Positions 1-8,625 of a stretch of DNA of 64,000 bases are shown here, piece after piece. Numbering within the stretch: the first letter of the stretch is position 1; the number at the start of each line of letters is the position of its first letter. A model generated the notes under the pieces. That model was not told the DNA's origin. It did not search any database and worked only from the letters and a program-made list of their open reading frames with translations. Made by a program: the position numbers and the translations under genes. This stretch comes from Kineosporia succinea (lineage in GTDB: Bacteria > Actinomycetota > Actinomycetes > Actinomycetales > Kineosporiaceae). The DNA lies in assembly GCF_030811555.1 (NCBI RefSeq), contig NZ_JAUSQZ010000001.1:6755241-6819240 (forward strand), read 5' to 3'.

Positions 1-848
1 TGCGCCGCGGTGAGCGTCCTGGAGACAGCCGGCATCCACCCATCATCTCCGCGGTGATCTGCGAGCCCAGCACCCGGATGTTCAACGACCCCTTCTTCAT
101 GCGCTTCATCAGCGGGGCCGAGACCTACCTGCTCGGACGCGGTGTTCCCCTCCCGCTCATCCCGGCGGCCCGGCCGGTTCTCGCCTCCACGGAGAAGCAC
201 CTGCTCGGAGGCGGTTCCGACGGGGTCCTGCTGGTCTCCGTGCACGGGCGGCACCCGCTCGCGCTGACCCTGGCCGGCACCCGGCTGCCGATCCGCGCGG
301 CCGGGCGGCCGGTGGACGACGTGCCCATGCCCTTCGTCGACGTGGACAACCGCGGCGGGGCCCGGGCCGCGGTGGAGTTGCTGCTGAAGACCCGGAAAAG
401 GATTGCCCTGATTGCCGGCCCGGCCGATCTGCCGGCCGCCCGCGACCGGCTCGCCGGTTACCTCGACGCCCTCGCCGGGGCCGGGCGTGCGCCGCTGGTC
501 GTGTCCGGGGACTTCACGCCGATGGGTGGCAAGAACGCCATGCGGCTGCTGCTCGACCAGGCCCCGAACCTGGACGCCGTCTTCGCCGCCTCCGACCTGA
601 TGGCGATGGGCGCCATGATGGCCCTGCGCCAGGCGGGCCGGCGAATTCCCTCCGACGTCGCGATGATCGGCTTCGACGACGTCACCGCCGCCGCGTTCAC
701 CGATCCCCCGCTGACCACGGTGCGGCAACCGGTCGAGCGACTCGGGGCGCGGGCCGCCGAACTCCTCTTCGAGCAGGTGCTGTCCGGCGGCCGGCCGGCG
801 GCCGACGAGATTCTCGACACCGAGCTGGTCATCCGCTCCTCGACCTGA
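1..848 (+). CDS. LacI-family transcriptional regulator, C-terminal part (5' truncated by window edge)
   Basis: The reading frame is open from base 3, so the N-terminal helix-turn-helix lies outside the window and about 281 codons of the ligand-binding region remain. This part has the periplasmic-binding-protein fold of LacI/GalR proteins: an early strand with SEPSTR-like text (CEPSTRMFNDPFF), the dimer-core motif AVFAASDLMAMGAM, and the late strand VAMIGFDDVTAAAFTDPPLTTVRQP that is diagnostic of the family. The GTG at 54 is not the start, because homologous text continues upstream of it. The gene converges on the cellulase gene and is separated from it by hairpins, so its targets are probably to the left of the window. 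The ligand is unknown, presumably a sugar. Confidence 0.9.
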   Translation, partial: RRGERPGDSRHPPIISAVICEPSTRMFNDPFFMRFISGAETYLLGRGVPLPLIPAARPVLASTEKHLLGGGSDGVLLVSVHGRHPLALTLAGTRLPIRAAGRPVDDVPMPFVDVDNRGGARAAVELLLKTRKRIALIAGPADLPAARDRLAGYLDALAGAGRAPLVVSGDFTPMGGKNAMRLLLDQAPNLDAVFAASDLMAMGAMMALRQAGRRIPSDVAMIGFDDVTAAAFTDPPLTTVRQPVERLGARAAELLFEQVLSGGRPAADEILDTELVIRSST

Positions 849-935
849 GTCCCGCTCCGGCGGACCACCTTCCGGAGGCGACCGGCACGTCCACCGTGAC
901 GACCGGAAGCACCACCGGCGCCAGGAACACGAAAC

Positions 936-970
936 CCCCACCCCGACCCGGATTTCCGGTCGGGGTGGGG
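936..970. terminator. Bidirectional hairpin terminator between lacI-like gene and GH6 gene
   Basis: A perfect 13-bp inverted repeat (CCCCACCCCGACC at 936-948 and its complement at 958-970) with a 9-nt loop lies between two convergent stop codons. On the minus strand the stem is followed by TTTC, which gives a short U-tract. It fits factor-independent termination for both genes. Confidence 0.7.
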
Positions 971-982
971 CCTCGTGGTGGT

Positions 983-1016
983 GCTGCCGGTAGCGCCGGG
1001 AGCAGCTACCGGCAGC
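983..1016. terminator. Second hairpin just downstream of the GH6 stop codon
   Basis: A perfect 12-bp inverted repeat, GCTGCCGGTAGC at 983-994 and GCTACCGGCAGC at 1005-1016, with a 10-nt loop. It begins 14 bases after the cellulase stop codon (minus strand) and is followed by the 936-970 hairpin, giving tandem terminators. There is no U-tract next to it. Confidence 0.55.
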
Positions 1017-1030
1017 CGGTGGCTCTCAGG

Positions 1031-2827
1031 TCACAGCGCCGGGTAGGCGTTGGCCAGGAGCTGACGGAACTGGGCCGAGAACCAGGCCCCGGAGACCGGG
1101 GCGTTGGGCAGGGCGCCGCTCATGCTGTTGCCGTTGCGGCCGTTACCGGTGTAGGTCGGGTCGCACATCCCGTCGAGCCCCTTGCCCGCCGGGTTGTCCG
1201 GGCCGGTCGGGATCAGCGTGCTGGAGCCGTCCGACTCACCCGGGGGCTTGATCCAGGTGTAGGCGTCGATCCCGCTGGCCGGGGCGGCCTTCGGGCGTTC
1301 GCCGAGACCGGCACCGGCCTGGTTGCACCAGTTTCCGGCGTGGATACGGCGGTCGATGCGGGAGGCGTCGACGTAGGTGTTCAGGTCGGTCGAGGTGCTG
1401 GCCGCGGTCGGCCGGGCGGAACCGCCCCAGCCGTTGCGAGAGGTGTCGATCAGCATCCCGATGTTGGCGTTGAAACCGGCTGAGACCAGCTGGTTACGGA
1501 ACCCCTGGGCGAAGGTCAGCTCGTCGGTGTACTGGTTCCAGTCCACCCACTTCGACCCCCGCACGGAGGTGCCGTTCACGGTCGTGTTGATCTTGACGAA
1601 CGGCTCGTTCAGGGCCGAGTAGTTGGCCGTGTTGGTGATGAAGCCGTCGACCGTGTTCACGCCTCCGGTGGCCTTTTTCGCGGTGTCGGCGATCATCGTG
1701 GCCGCCGGGGCGAAGTTGCTGTCCCAGCCGAGCCAGCCGTGGTGCGCGGCGTCGATGTAGTTGTAGTTGTTCGTGCCCGCCGCGTGCAGTTTCGACAGGG
1801 CGTAGGCGATCCCGGTCGAGTAGTTGCCGTTGGCGAGCATCGTGCGGCAGGCCTCGGTGGCACCGGCGGCGCTGCCCGCGTTCGTCACCAGGTTCGGCAG
1901 CGAGTCGATCTCGACGATGTTGACGATCCGGATGGACGCGTACTTCGGGTCCGCCTGGATCGCCGCGATCGGGTCGATGTACTCGGTCTTGTAGCGGCCG
2001 ATCTCCGTCGGGCCGAGCTCACCGTTCGACGCCAGCGCCGCACAGTCGCGGCCCGGGAGGTCGTAGATGACGAACTGCGCCAGGGTCGCGCCCTGGGCCA
2101 GTGCCTTGTCGAGGTGTCCCCGCAGGCTGGTGGTGTAGCCGGAGCCGGCCGGGGCGGTGATCGAGGCGATGCTGTCCAGCCACACGCCGGTCGGCTGGTT
2201 CGAGATCGCACTGCCACCCGGCTCGGCCGCGGCCTTGGCCGACCAGTCGGCGTTGACGTACCACTTCGCGCCCACGTAGGGGTTGTCGAGGTGGGTGCCG
2301 GGCGGAGGGGTGGTGGTGCCCGGGGTGGGACTGGTGTCCGGGGTGGGGCTGACCGGAGGTGTGGCGGAGGTGGACGGCGTCGGGTTGGTGGTACCGCCGT
2401 TGCAGGCGACGCCGTTCAGGGTGAAGGCGGTGGGGGCCGTGTTGGTTCCCGAATACGTGCCGTTGAAGCCGATGTTGGTGGACGCCCCGGTGGCGAGCGA
2501 CCCGTTGTAGGCGGCGTTGACGATCTTCACGTGCTTGCCGGTCTGGGTCAGTGTGCCGCCCCAGGCCCCACTGCCCGCCTGGTTGCCGGCGTAGTCGAAC
2601 TCCAGCGCCCAGCTGGTGATCGGGTCACCGGAGTTCTTGATGTCGATGCTGGCGGTGAATCCGGTGTTCCAGGAGTTCGCCGTGTACGCGACCGAGCATC
2701 CGGGCGCGGCGGCCGCCGCACCGATCGATGCGAGCGACATCCCGGCGCCGACCACCGCCACGGCCGCTGCGGCGGCCAGAAACCGTTGCGGGCGAAGGCG
2801 TCCCGCTCCGAGTTTGAATCTGTTCAT
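1031..2827 (-). CDS. Secreted cellulase: CBM2 + Pro/Thr linker + glycoside hydrolase family 6
   Basis: This 598-residue exported enzyme is predicted to cleave beta-1,4-glucan. A long Sec signal peptide (RLRPQRF then an Ala-rich core) ends near AAAAAPG. A cellulose-binding CBM2 follows at about 43-143, bracketed by Cys44 and Cys142 and containing the expected Trp residues (SWNTGF, TSWALEF). A Pro/Thr/Ser linker runs from about 147 to 177, then the GH6 barrel. Both GH6 signatures are present: YDLPGRDC (proton-donor-region Asp261) and VEIDSLPN (Asp308), as is WIKPPGESDG near the C terminus. The EIDSLPN form and the long C-terminal loop segments resemble the exo-acting (cellobiohydrolase) branch, which is an inference. 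The start has a good ribosome binding site (AGGAGA, 5 bases upstream). Tandem hairpins follow the stop. Confidence 0.95.
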   Translation of the reverse strand: MNRFKLGAGRLRPQRFLAAAAAVAVVGAGMSLASIGAAAAAPGCSVAYTANSWNTGFTASIDIKNSGDPITSWALEFDYAGNQAGSGAWGGTLTQTGKHVKIVNAAYNGSLATGASTNIGFNGTYSGTNTAPTAFTLNGVACNGGTTNPTPSTSATPPVSPTPDTSPTPGTTTPPPGTHLDNPYVGAKWYVNADWSAKAAAEPGGSAISNQPTGVWLDSIASITAPAGSGYTTSLRGHLDKALAQGATLAQFVIYDLPGRDCAALASNGELGPTEIGRYKTEYIDPIAAIQADPKYASIRIVNIVEIDSLPNLVTNAGSAAGATEACRTMLANGNYSTGIAYALSKLHAAGTNNYNYIDAAHHGWLGWDSNFAPAATMIADTAKKATGGVNTVDGFITNTANYSALNEPFVKINTTVNGTSVRGSKWVDWNQYTDELTFAQGFRNQLVSAGFNANIGMLIDTSRNGWGGSARPTAASTSTDLNTYVDASRIDRRIHAGNWCNQAGAGLGERPKAAPASGIDAYTWIKPPGESDGSSTLIPTGPDNPAGKGLDGMCDPTYTGNGRNGNSMSGALPNAPVSGAWFSAQFRQLLANAYPAL

Positions 2828-3440
2828 ACGATTCTCCTGATGCCTCGATCCACCGCAACGGCGAATGACCGCGACGGACCTCTGGTCGGCTGTAGCGGGT
2901 TACGCGACGTTGTTGCGAGCGCCGACCATCGCTACGAGCAGATTGCGGAGAGGTTTCATCAGAGTCAATGCAGAACATTCCGGCGCTGCGGACCGGTGGG
3001 GCGGCATCATCGCCGCACCCCCGTTGAGCTGGCACGACGCCTCGGCGTCGGGCGACGGCGGTCAGATCCCGGGTCTCGGCGGCCGGGTTCCTGTGAAATT
3101 CATTCATGCGGCTGGAGTGGCGGGCCGGCCGACGTGGGCGAGTGACCGGCTCACGGGGGAGCCCGTCGCCCCGGTTCCCCGGCGTGGCCCGACGTCCGCT
3201 GTGCCTCAGCTCATCTCGGTGATCGTGCAGCCAAAGGCGCCTCGGCGCCGGGGCGTTGCCCGCAGCTCGCGCGGGCCGACGGCGAGTGGCCGCACTGACG
3301 GGCGCTGACCCCGGGGCGACTCAATGTGACGTAGGCCACTCCTGCTGACCCTTGAGCCTGCCCCTGGGGCCCGGTCTTGGCTGGGGTGAGCAATCCACGG
3401 GGCGGCCGGTCCGTCACGTCCGTCCGAAAGGAAGCTGTCC
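2828..3440. other. Intergenic region upstream of the GH6 gene
   Basis: About 610 bp without a supportable gene. It must hold the divergent control region of the cellulase gene. A possible minus-strand promoter has -35 TTGACT (2968-2963), a 17-bp spacer and a weak -10 CAATCT (2945-2940). I found no copy of the cellobiose-regulator box TGGGAGCGCTCCCA known from Streptomyces. Open frames here (for example 2865-3308 plus) look like chance frames with no domain. Confidence 0.45.
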
Positions 3441-3497
3441 ATGGTCGGCTCGTGGGGGCGCCCCACCTTCGTCGCGTCTGACGGGTGGAGGAGGTGA
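3441..3497 (+). CDS. Putative 18-codon leader peptide translationally coupled to MerR gene
   Basis: The ATG at 3441 is preceded by AAAGGAAG with a 6-base spacer, a better ribosome binding site than the MerR gene has. The frame encodes MVGSWGRPTFVASDGWRR and stops at TGA 3495-3497, which overlaps the GTG at 3494-3496 in the classic GTGA arrangement. A purine-rich GGAGGAG sits just before that GTG. This suggests that ribosomes ending on the short frame restart on the regulator gene. It could instead be the relic of a longer upstream gene. Coding status is inferred from signals only. Confidence 0.4.
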   Translation: MVGSWGRPTFVASDGWRR

Positions 3498-4231
3498 AGA
3501 CCGGCTGGAGCACGCGTGAGCTGGCGAAGCTCGCGGGCATCACGGTGAAGACCGTTCGTCACTACCACCGGGTCGGCCTGCTGGCGGAGCCGGAGCGGGC
3601 GGAGAACGGGTACAAGCTCTACCGGGTGGCGCATCTGATCCGGCTGTTGCGGATCCGGCGTCTGGTGGACCTGGGGGTGTCGCTCGCCGACATCGCCGCG
3701 ATCGACGAGTCGCCCGAGCGCGCGGACCAGGTGTTCCGGGCGCTCGACCAGGAGCTGGCCGCGAGCATCGCACGTCAGCAGCGGATACGCGACGAGCTGG
3801 TGGAGATCAAGCGGCACCGGACTCTGGCCGATCTGCCGCCGGGCTTCGACTCCGTCGCCACCGGGCTCTCGGTGGCCGACCGGGCCTTCCTGCTGATCGC
3901 CTCCCGGATCTTCGAGCCGTCGGTGATGGACGCGTACCGGGAGCTGCACCGGACACCCCGGAGCGCGGCGGAGAGCGATTTCGACGTGCTCCCGGAGGAT
4001 GCGGACGAGGACACCAGGCAGAACCTGGCCGAGCGGTACGCCCTGGAGGTGATCCGGCAGCACCGCGAGCACCCGACGCTGCACGAGCTGGCGGAGCGGG
4101 CCCGGTCGGGTGCCGACCCGCAGGTCTGGGCCGTCGTCGTCCAGGGGATCGCCGAGCTCCACAACGACGCGCAGCGGGATGTGCTGCACCGCATGAACGC
4201 CATCGTCTACCCCGGGCCGGGCGACGGCTGA
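3494..4231 (+). CDS. MerR-family transcriptional regulator
   Basis: The 245-residue protein starts with a MerR winged helix-turn-helix (STRELAKLAGITVKTVRHYHRVGLL, then the wing NGYKLYRVAHLIRLLRIRRLVDLGVSLADI). A helical C-terminal region of about 170 residues follows with no conserved Cys cluster, so a drug-like or other small-molecule ligand is more likely than metal. The chosen GTG overlaps the stop of a short upstream frame. Another GTG in frame at 3485 lacks a ribosome binding site. The next gene in the same direction is a secreted peptidase 75 bases downstream, a possible target. Confidence 0.85.
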   Translation: MKTGWSTRELAKLAGITVKTVRHYHRVGLLAEPERAENGYKLYRVAHLIRLLRIRRLVDLGVSLADIAAIDESPERADQVFRALDQELAASIARQQRIRDELVEIKRHRTLADLPPGFDSVATGLSVADRAFLLIASRIFEPSVMDAYRELHRTPRSAAESDFDVLPEDADEDTRQNLAERYALEVIRQHREHPTLHELAERARSGADPQVWAVVVQGIAELHNDAQRDVLHRMNAIVYPGPGDG

Positions 4232-4306
4232 GGAGCCCCGAGCCGGACGGGCCGGCGGGGTGGAGCCGACGGGGTGGAACGGACGACACGACGAGGGGAA
4301 TCGAAC

Positions 4307-5782
4307 ATGCGCAAGGTATTGCTGGCAGCGGTGTGCGGCGCCGTCGCGGTGGCCGGGGTCACCGTCCCCGCCGCGTCGGACGCGACGACGAGCGCGCCCG
4401 GGACGTCCCGGGCGCTGACGTGGGGGACGTGCCCGGCCACGACGCTGCCGACGCCGGATCTGGAGTGCACGACCGTGCGGGTCCCGCTGGACTACCGGCA
4501 GCCGAGCGGGAAGAAGATCACCCTCGCGATCTCTCGGCTCCCCAGCACCGATCCGGGCAGGCGCCGCGGCGTCCTGCTGACCAATCCGGGAGGCCCCGGC
4601 ATCTCCGGGCTGGACTTCCCGCAGCTGCTGACGCTGAAGGGCCTTCCGGCTCCGCTGCCGGCGAGCGTGCGGGAGCAGTACGACGTCATCGGGATCGATC
4701 CCCGCGGGGTGGGGCGCAGCACACCCGTCACGTGTGACCTCACGCCCGAGCAGATCGCGATCGGCAACCTCCCGTACGCACGCACCCCGGCGGACGTCAC
4801 GGCGCAGGCGCGGGTCGCGAAGGCCGAGGCGGCCCAGTGTGCCGACGCGGACACCAGCTGGATGCTTCCGCACATGACCACCGCGAACACCGCACGGGAC
4901 CTGGACACCGTCCGTCAGGCACTGGGTGAGTCCACCGCCTCGTTCCTGGGGGTGTCGTACGGCTCGTACCTCGGTGCGGTCTACACCACCCTGTTTCCGC
5001 GGACGACCGACCGGGTCGTCCTGGACAGCGTCATGGGCCCTGAGGGTTACGACATCACCGCGATGCGGGGCCTCGCCCGGGGCATGGAGGACCGCTTCCC
5101 GGACTTCGCGGCGTACGCCGCGGCGCACCCGGAGTACGGACTCGGCGCCACCCCGGCCCGGGTGACCAGGAAGTACCACCAGCTGGCCGACCGGCTCCGC
5201 CGGCGGCCGCTCGGCATCTTCACGGAGTCCGTGTTCCGGGGCGCCACGTTCAGCAAGCTCTACAGCACCGACTTCGACAACCTGGCGGGGATCTGGCAGT
5301 CGCTGGACCGGGGTGTGGAGCCGGAGCTGCCGGACGACGGGGCCGACCTGCAGAACACCCTCGCCGCCCGGTTCGCCGTGATCTGCGGGGAGTCCGACTG
5401 GCCCCGATCGGTCGCCCGCTACCAGCTCGATGTCGCCGTCGACCGCGTCCGTTACCCGAAACTCGGTGCCGCCTCGGCGAACATCTCCGCGTGCGCGTTC
5501 TGGCACGAGCCCTCCGCCGGGCCCAAGGTCGCGATCACCGGGCACGGGCCGTCGAACGTTCTCCTGGTGCAGAACGAGCGCGATCCCGGCACGCCGCTGG
5601 TCAACGCCCGCAGGCTGCGCGTCGCGTTCGGTGTTCGCGCCCGCATGGTGACCATCGACCAGGGTGGCCACGGGGTCTACGGATTCGGGGCCAATCGCTG
5701 TGGCAGCGACGCGATGAACACCTATCTGGCCACGGGCGAGCGCCCTCGCCAGGACGTGTTCTGCGCTCGCGAAACCCGCTGA
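4307..5782 (+). CDS. Secreted alpha/beta-hydrolase, tripeptidyl-aminopeptidase (TAP)-like
   Basis: This is a 491-residue exported serine hydrolase of the Streptomyces tripeptidyl aminopeptidase / SlpD-E family (peptidase S33 type). A signal peptide occupies about residues 1-30 (MRKVLLAAVCGAVAVAG). The alpha/beta-hydrolase fold follows: the NPGGPG oxyanion-loop motif, DPRGVGRS, the nucleophile elbow GVSYGSY (Ser217), Asp426 in ERDPGTP and His455 in GGHGVY. The C-terminal TAP-like domain contains the last two catalytic residues. The ATG at 4307 has GAGGGGAA upstream. Likely role: release of tripeptides from extracellular proteins or hydrolysis of an ester or amide. The exact substrate is not determined. 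Confidence 0.9.
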   Translation: MRKVLLAAVCGAVAVAGVTVPAASDATTSAPGTSRALTWGTCPATTLPTPDLECTTVRVPLDYRQPSGKKITLAISRLPSTDPGRRRGVLLTNPGGPGISGLDFPQLLTLKGLPAPLPASVREQYDVIGIDPRGVGRSTPVTCDLTPEQIAIGNLPYARTPADVTAQARVAKAEAAQCADADTSWMLPHMTTANTARDLDTVRQALGESTASFLGVSYGSYLGAVYTTLFPRTTDRVVLDSVMGPEGYDITAMRGLARGMEDRFPDFAAYAAAHPEYGLGATPARVTRKYHQLADRLRRRPLGIFTESVFRGATFSKLYSTDFDNLAGIWQSLDRGVEPELPDDGADLQNTLAARFAVICGESDWPRSVARYQLDVAVDRVRYPKLGAASANISACAFWHEPSAGPKVAITGHGPSNVLLVQNERDPGTPLVNARRLRVAFGVRARMVTIDQGGHGVYGFGANRCGSDAMNTYLATGERPRQDVFCARETR

Positions 5783-5865
5783 TCACAAGGGGTCTGAGCC
5801 CACGGCCCCGTGACGGTGCGCGCCGGCCCGGCACGCGGGCACGTCCGCCTCGTCCCGACGCGCGC

Positions 5866-6909
5866 TCAGGAGCGTCGCCCGGGCGGCGCCGTCGTCTCCC
5901 GCACCACCAGTGAGGTCGACAGCTGCACGTGATTGGCCACCGGGGGGATGCCCTGGCCCATCCGCAGCAGCGTGGTCACCGCGACCTGCCCGATCTGGGC
6001 GAGCGGGGTGTGGACGCTCGTCAGCTGGGCGGGCGCGGGCAGCGAGGCGTAGGTGTCGTCGTAACCCACGACGCTCACGTCGTCGGGGACGCGGCGCCCG
6101 GAGCGGACGACCTCGCGCACGACCATCAGGGCCCCGGGATCGCTGGAGACGAAGAACGCGGTGGGCGGGTCGGGCAGCGCCAGCATGCGCAGCGCGGGTT
6201 CACCGGCGACACCCATCCCCTCTTCCGAGACCAGGGCCGGATCTTCGGCGACACCGGCGGCTTCCAGCGCGGCCCGGTAGCCGGCCCGGCGTTCGCGCAG
6301 GCCGGCGTGGGCAGCCGAGCCTCCGACGAAGCCGATGCGGCGGTGGCCCAGGGCGAGGAGGTGCTCGGTGGCCTGCACCCCGCCGCCCCAGGTGTTCGAG
6401 CCGACGCTGACCACGCTCTGGTCGAGGGCGTCGACGGGATCGATGGCCAGCACCGGGAAGCCGAGTTCGGAGCAGACGCCGATCAGCTCGCGCGACAGCT
6501 GGGTGGTGACCGCCAGCAGACCGGCGTGCCCGCGCCGGTGCAGGTCGCGCACACGCTCCGGCTCCAGAGGACGGCCGGGGCCGGGGCTGAGGGGTGACGT
6601 GACCAGGGGGACGATCTCGACGCCGTCCTCCTGCGCCTGGGCGACCAGCCCGTCCATCATGCGCAGGGCGTACAGGTTCGCCAGCGTGTCGAACAGGGCG
6701 ACCACCGAACGCGGACGGCTGGTCTCGGCGTCGGGACGGCCGGTGGTGGGCGCGTACCGCAGTTCGCGCATGGCCTCGCGCACCCGCCGGCGGGTGGCCT
6801 CGGAGACCCCGGGGCGGTCGTTGAGGACCTTGGAGACGGTGGCCTTGGAGACGCCGGTGATCGCGGCCACCGAGTCGAGCGTCGCGCGCTCGTGCGGACT
6901 GCCTGACAC
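5866..6909 (-). CDS. LacI-family repressor of the GH43/MFS/GH2 cluster
   Basis: This 347-residue regulator has an N-terminal LacI helix-turn-helix (TLDSVAAITGVSKATVSKVLNDRPGVSEATRRRV) and a sugar-binding core ending in VSVVGYDDTYASLPAPAQLTSVHTPLAQIG. The GTG at 6909 is chosen because GAGGAGGA lies four bases upstream. The gene is divergent from a beta-xylosidase-type GH43, a transporter and a GH2 enzyme, with palindromic sites between them. That arrangement indicates local repression relieved by an oligosaccharide taken up or trimmed by the neighbours, probably xylo- or arabino-oligosaccharide (inference). Confidence 0.92.
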   Translation of the reverse strand: MSGSPHERATLDSVAAITGVSKATVSKVLNDRPGVSEATRRRVREAMRELRYAPTTGRPDAETSRPRSVVALFDTLANLYALRMMDGLVAQAQEDGVEIVPLVTSPLSPGPGRPLEPERVRDLHRRGHAGLLAVTTQLSRELIGVCSELGFPVLAIDPVDALDQSVVSVGSNTWGGGVQATEHLLALGHRRIGFVGGSAAHAGLRERRAGYRAALEAAGVAEDPALVSEEGMGVAGEPALRMLALPDPPTAFFVSSDPGALMVVREVVRSGRRVPDDVSVVGYDDTYASLPAPAQLTSVHTPLAQIGQVAVTTLLRMGQGIPPVANHVQLSTSLVVRETTAPPGRRS

Positions 6910-6967
6910 CGGTTCCTCCTCGTGACGACCCGGCCACCCTACCAACGACGAAACTATTTCTCTCAAG

Positions 6968-6979
6968 TTGACCGGTCAA
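6968..6979. promoter_or_regulatory. Palindrome TTGACCGGTCAA in the LacI/GH43 intergenic region
   Basis: A perfect 12-bp palindrome 59 bases upstream of the lacI-type start and 95 upstream of the GH43 start. It differs from the GAAAC/GTTTC sites nearby, so it may bind a second regulator. Its TTGAC half could also serve as a -35 element. Confidence 0.45.
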
Positions 6980-7034
6980 AGCCTCTTGTCGGACGAATGT
7001 GCAGTCCATACAGTCGGGCTTGCTGGCGAAACGT

Positions 7035-7049
7035 GCGAAACAGTTTCGC
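7035..7049. promoter_or_regulatory. Probable LacI operator GCGAAAC-A-GTTTCGC
   Basis: A perfect inverted repeat with 7-bp arms and a 1-bp centre, 26 bases before the GH43 start codon. An extra half-site GCGAAAC occurs at 7026-7032, and a weaker GAAAC-TA-TTTC copy at 6950-6960 lies near the repressor gene. A and T at the arm ends with a CG-containing dyad are usual for LacI-family operators. Confidence 0.65.
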
Positions 7050-7074
7050 TCAGGTCGTGCAAAGGAGCATGCTC

Positions 7075-8580
7075 ATGACTGGCACCACCTACCCGAACCC
7101 GCTGCTGCCCGGCTTCAACCCCGACCCCAGCGTGGTCCGCGTCGAGGACACGTACTACCTCGTCACCTCGACCTTCGAATACCTGCCCGGGATGCCGGTG
7201 TACCGCAGCACCGATTTCGTGCAGTGGGAGCAGATCGGCAACGTCGGCACCCGGCCCGAGCAGCTGCGACTGCGCGACGTGCCGACCGGCACCGGGGTCT
7301 GGGCCCCGACGATCCGCCACCACGACGGCCTCTTCCACGTCATCGTCACCGTGCCCCGTGGTCGCGGCTGCGTCGTCTTCACCGCCACCGACCCGGCCGG
7401 CCCGTGGAGCGACGGCACCGTCCTGGACGGTGTCCACGGCATCGACCCGGATCTGGCCTGGGACGAGGCGGGCAACGCCTTCGTCACCTACTCCGGGCTC
7501 CTGCTCGAGGGCCCCGACCTCGGCACGCACCTGGGCATCCAGCAGGTGCGCGTCGACCTGGAAACCGGCCGGGCGCTGGAGGAACCGCGCTCGATCTGGT
7601 CGGGCAGCGGGTTCATGTTCCCCGAGGCGCCGCACCTGTACCACCGCGGTGGGTACTGGTACCTGATGATCGCCGAGGGCGGTACCGAGCGCGGTCACGG
7701 TGTCTCGATCGCCCGGGGCCCCTCCCCCGAGGGCCCGTTCGAGCCGGGCCCGGCCAACCCGTTCCTGACCGCCCGCAGCACCACCCGGCCGATCCAGAAC
7801 ACCGGCCACGGCGACCTGGTCGAGGGCCCGGACGGCAAGACCCTCATGGTGCTGCTCGGCGTGAGGCCTGGCGGTGGCACCCGTGCCTTCTCACCCCTGG
7901 GCCGCGAAACCTTCGTCACCACGGTCGATTGGAAGGACGACTGGCCGGTCGCCGAGCCGGTGCAGCTGTCCGTGCTCCCCTCGATCACCGACAAGGTCTC
8001 CTTCGCGGAGCCCTGGGACAACCGATGGCTCGCGGTGCGCCGGACGCCCTCCGAGGTGGCCGAGACCGAGGACGGCCGGCTGCGGATCACCGCGGACGGC
8101 TCCACCCTCGACGACCTGCGCCCGGCCTTCGTGGGGCGCCGCCAGATGACGATCGACGTGGCATCCCGCACGCGGGTGGACGTCTCGGCGGGCACCGGTG
8201 GTCTGGCCGTGCGCTACGACGAGGACCACCACTACGAGATCGAGGCCCGCGCCGAGGATGGCCGCCTTCACCTGACGGCCCGCGCGAGTGTGCCCGGCCT
8301 GCGCCAGGAATGGCGGGGAGAGCTTCCGGACGCCCCGCTCACCCTGCACCTGGACGCCCGGCGCCCCTCGAGCGCGGAGTTCGGCACCGAGATGATGACC
8401 AGCGACCACGTCGAGCTGTGGGCCGAGGCCGGCGGGGAGCAGGTACGCCTGGCCCGGATCGACGGCCGCTACCTCACGGCCGAGACCGCCGCCTCGTTCA
8501 CCGGCCGCGTCATCGGGCTGTACGCCGTCGAGGGCACCGTGAGCTTCGGCGACTTCGAGGTCACCGGCTCCGACATCTGA
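7075..8580 (+). CDS. Glycoside hydrolase family 43 (beta-xylosidase / alpha-L-arabinofuranosidase type), cytoplasmic
   Basis: This 501-residue enzyme has no signal peptide. The five-bladed propeller begins with PLLPGFNPDPS (general base Asp17), continues with HGIDPDLAWDE (Asp124, pKa modulator) and FMFPEAPHLY (Glu184, general acid), the three GH43 carboxylates. The C-terminal third (from about residue 320) is the beta-sandwich (GH43_C2) typical of the xylan 1,4-beta-xylosidase branch. The ATG at 7075 is 7 bases after AAGGAG. A second ATG at 7069 is too close. It is the first gene of a GH43-transporter-GH2 operon and probably removes xylose or arabinose from imported oligosaccharides. Confidence 0.93.
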   Translation: MTGTTYPNPLLPGFNPDPSVVRVEDTYYLVTSTFEYLPGMPVYRSTDFVQWEQIGNVGTRPEQLRLRDVPTGTGVWAPTIRHHDGLFHVIVTVPRGRGCVVFTATDPAGPWSDGTVLDGVHGIDPDLAWDEAGNAFVTYSGLLLEGPDLGTHLGIQQVRVDLETGRALEEPRSIWSGSGFMFPEAPHLYHRGGYWYLMIAEGGTERGHGVSIARGPSPEGPFEPGPANPFLTARSTTRPIQNTGHGDLVEGPDGKTLMVLLGVRPGGGTRAFSPLGRETFVTTVDWKDDWPVAEPVQLSVLPSITDKVSFAEPWDNRWLAVRRTPSEVAETEDGRLRITADGSTLDDLRPAFVGRRQMTIDVASRTRVDVSAGTGGLAVRYDEDHHYEIEARAEDGRLHLTARASVPGLRQEWRGELPDAPLTLHLDARRPSSAEFGTEMMTSDHVELWAEAGGEQVRLARIDGRYLTAETAASFTGRVIGLYAVEGTVSFGDFEVTGSDI

Positions 8581-8625
8581 AATTCCCCTGTACCACCTGC
8601 TTCTCAACAACCAAAGAAGGTTGCC

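Noticed and set aside
2865-3308. 147-codon plus-strand frame upstream of the cellulase gene
   Set aside because: No ribosome binding site, no domain, irregular codon use, and it lies where the cellulase promoter region must be.
3206-5671. An 821-codon minus-strand open frame opposite MerR and TAP-like peptidase genes
   Set aside because: Antisense shadow with no recognisable domain; the plus-strand genes have clear motifs and ribosome binding sites.
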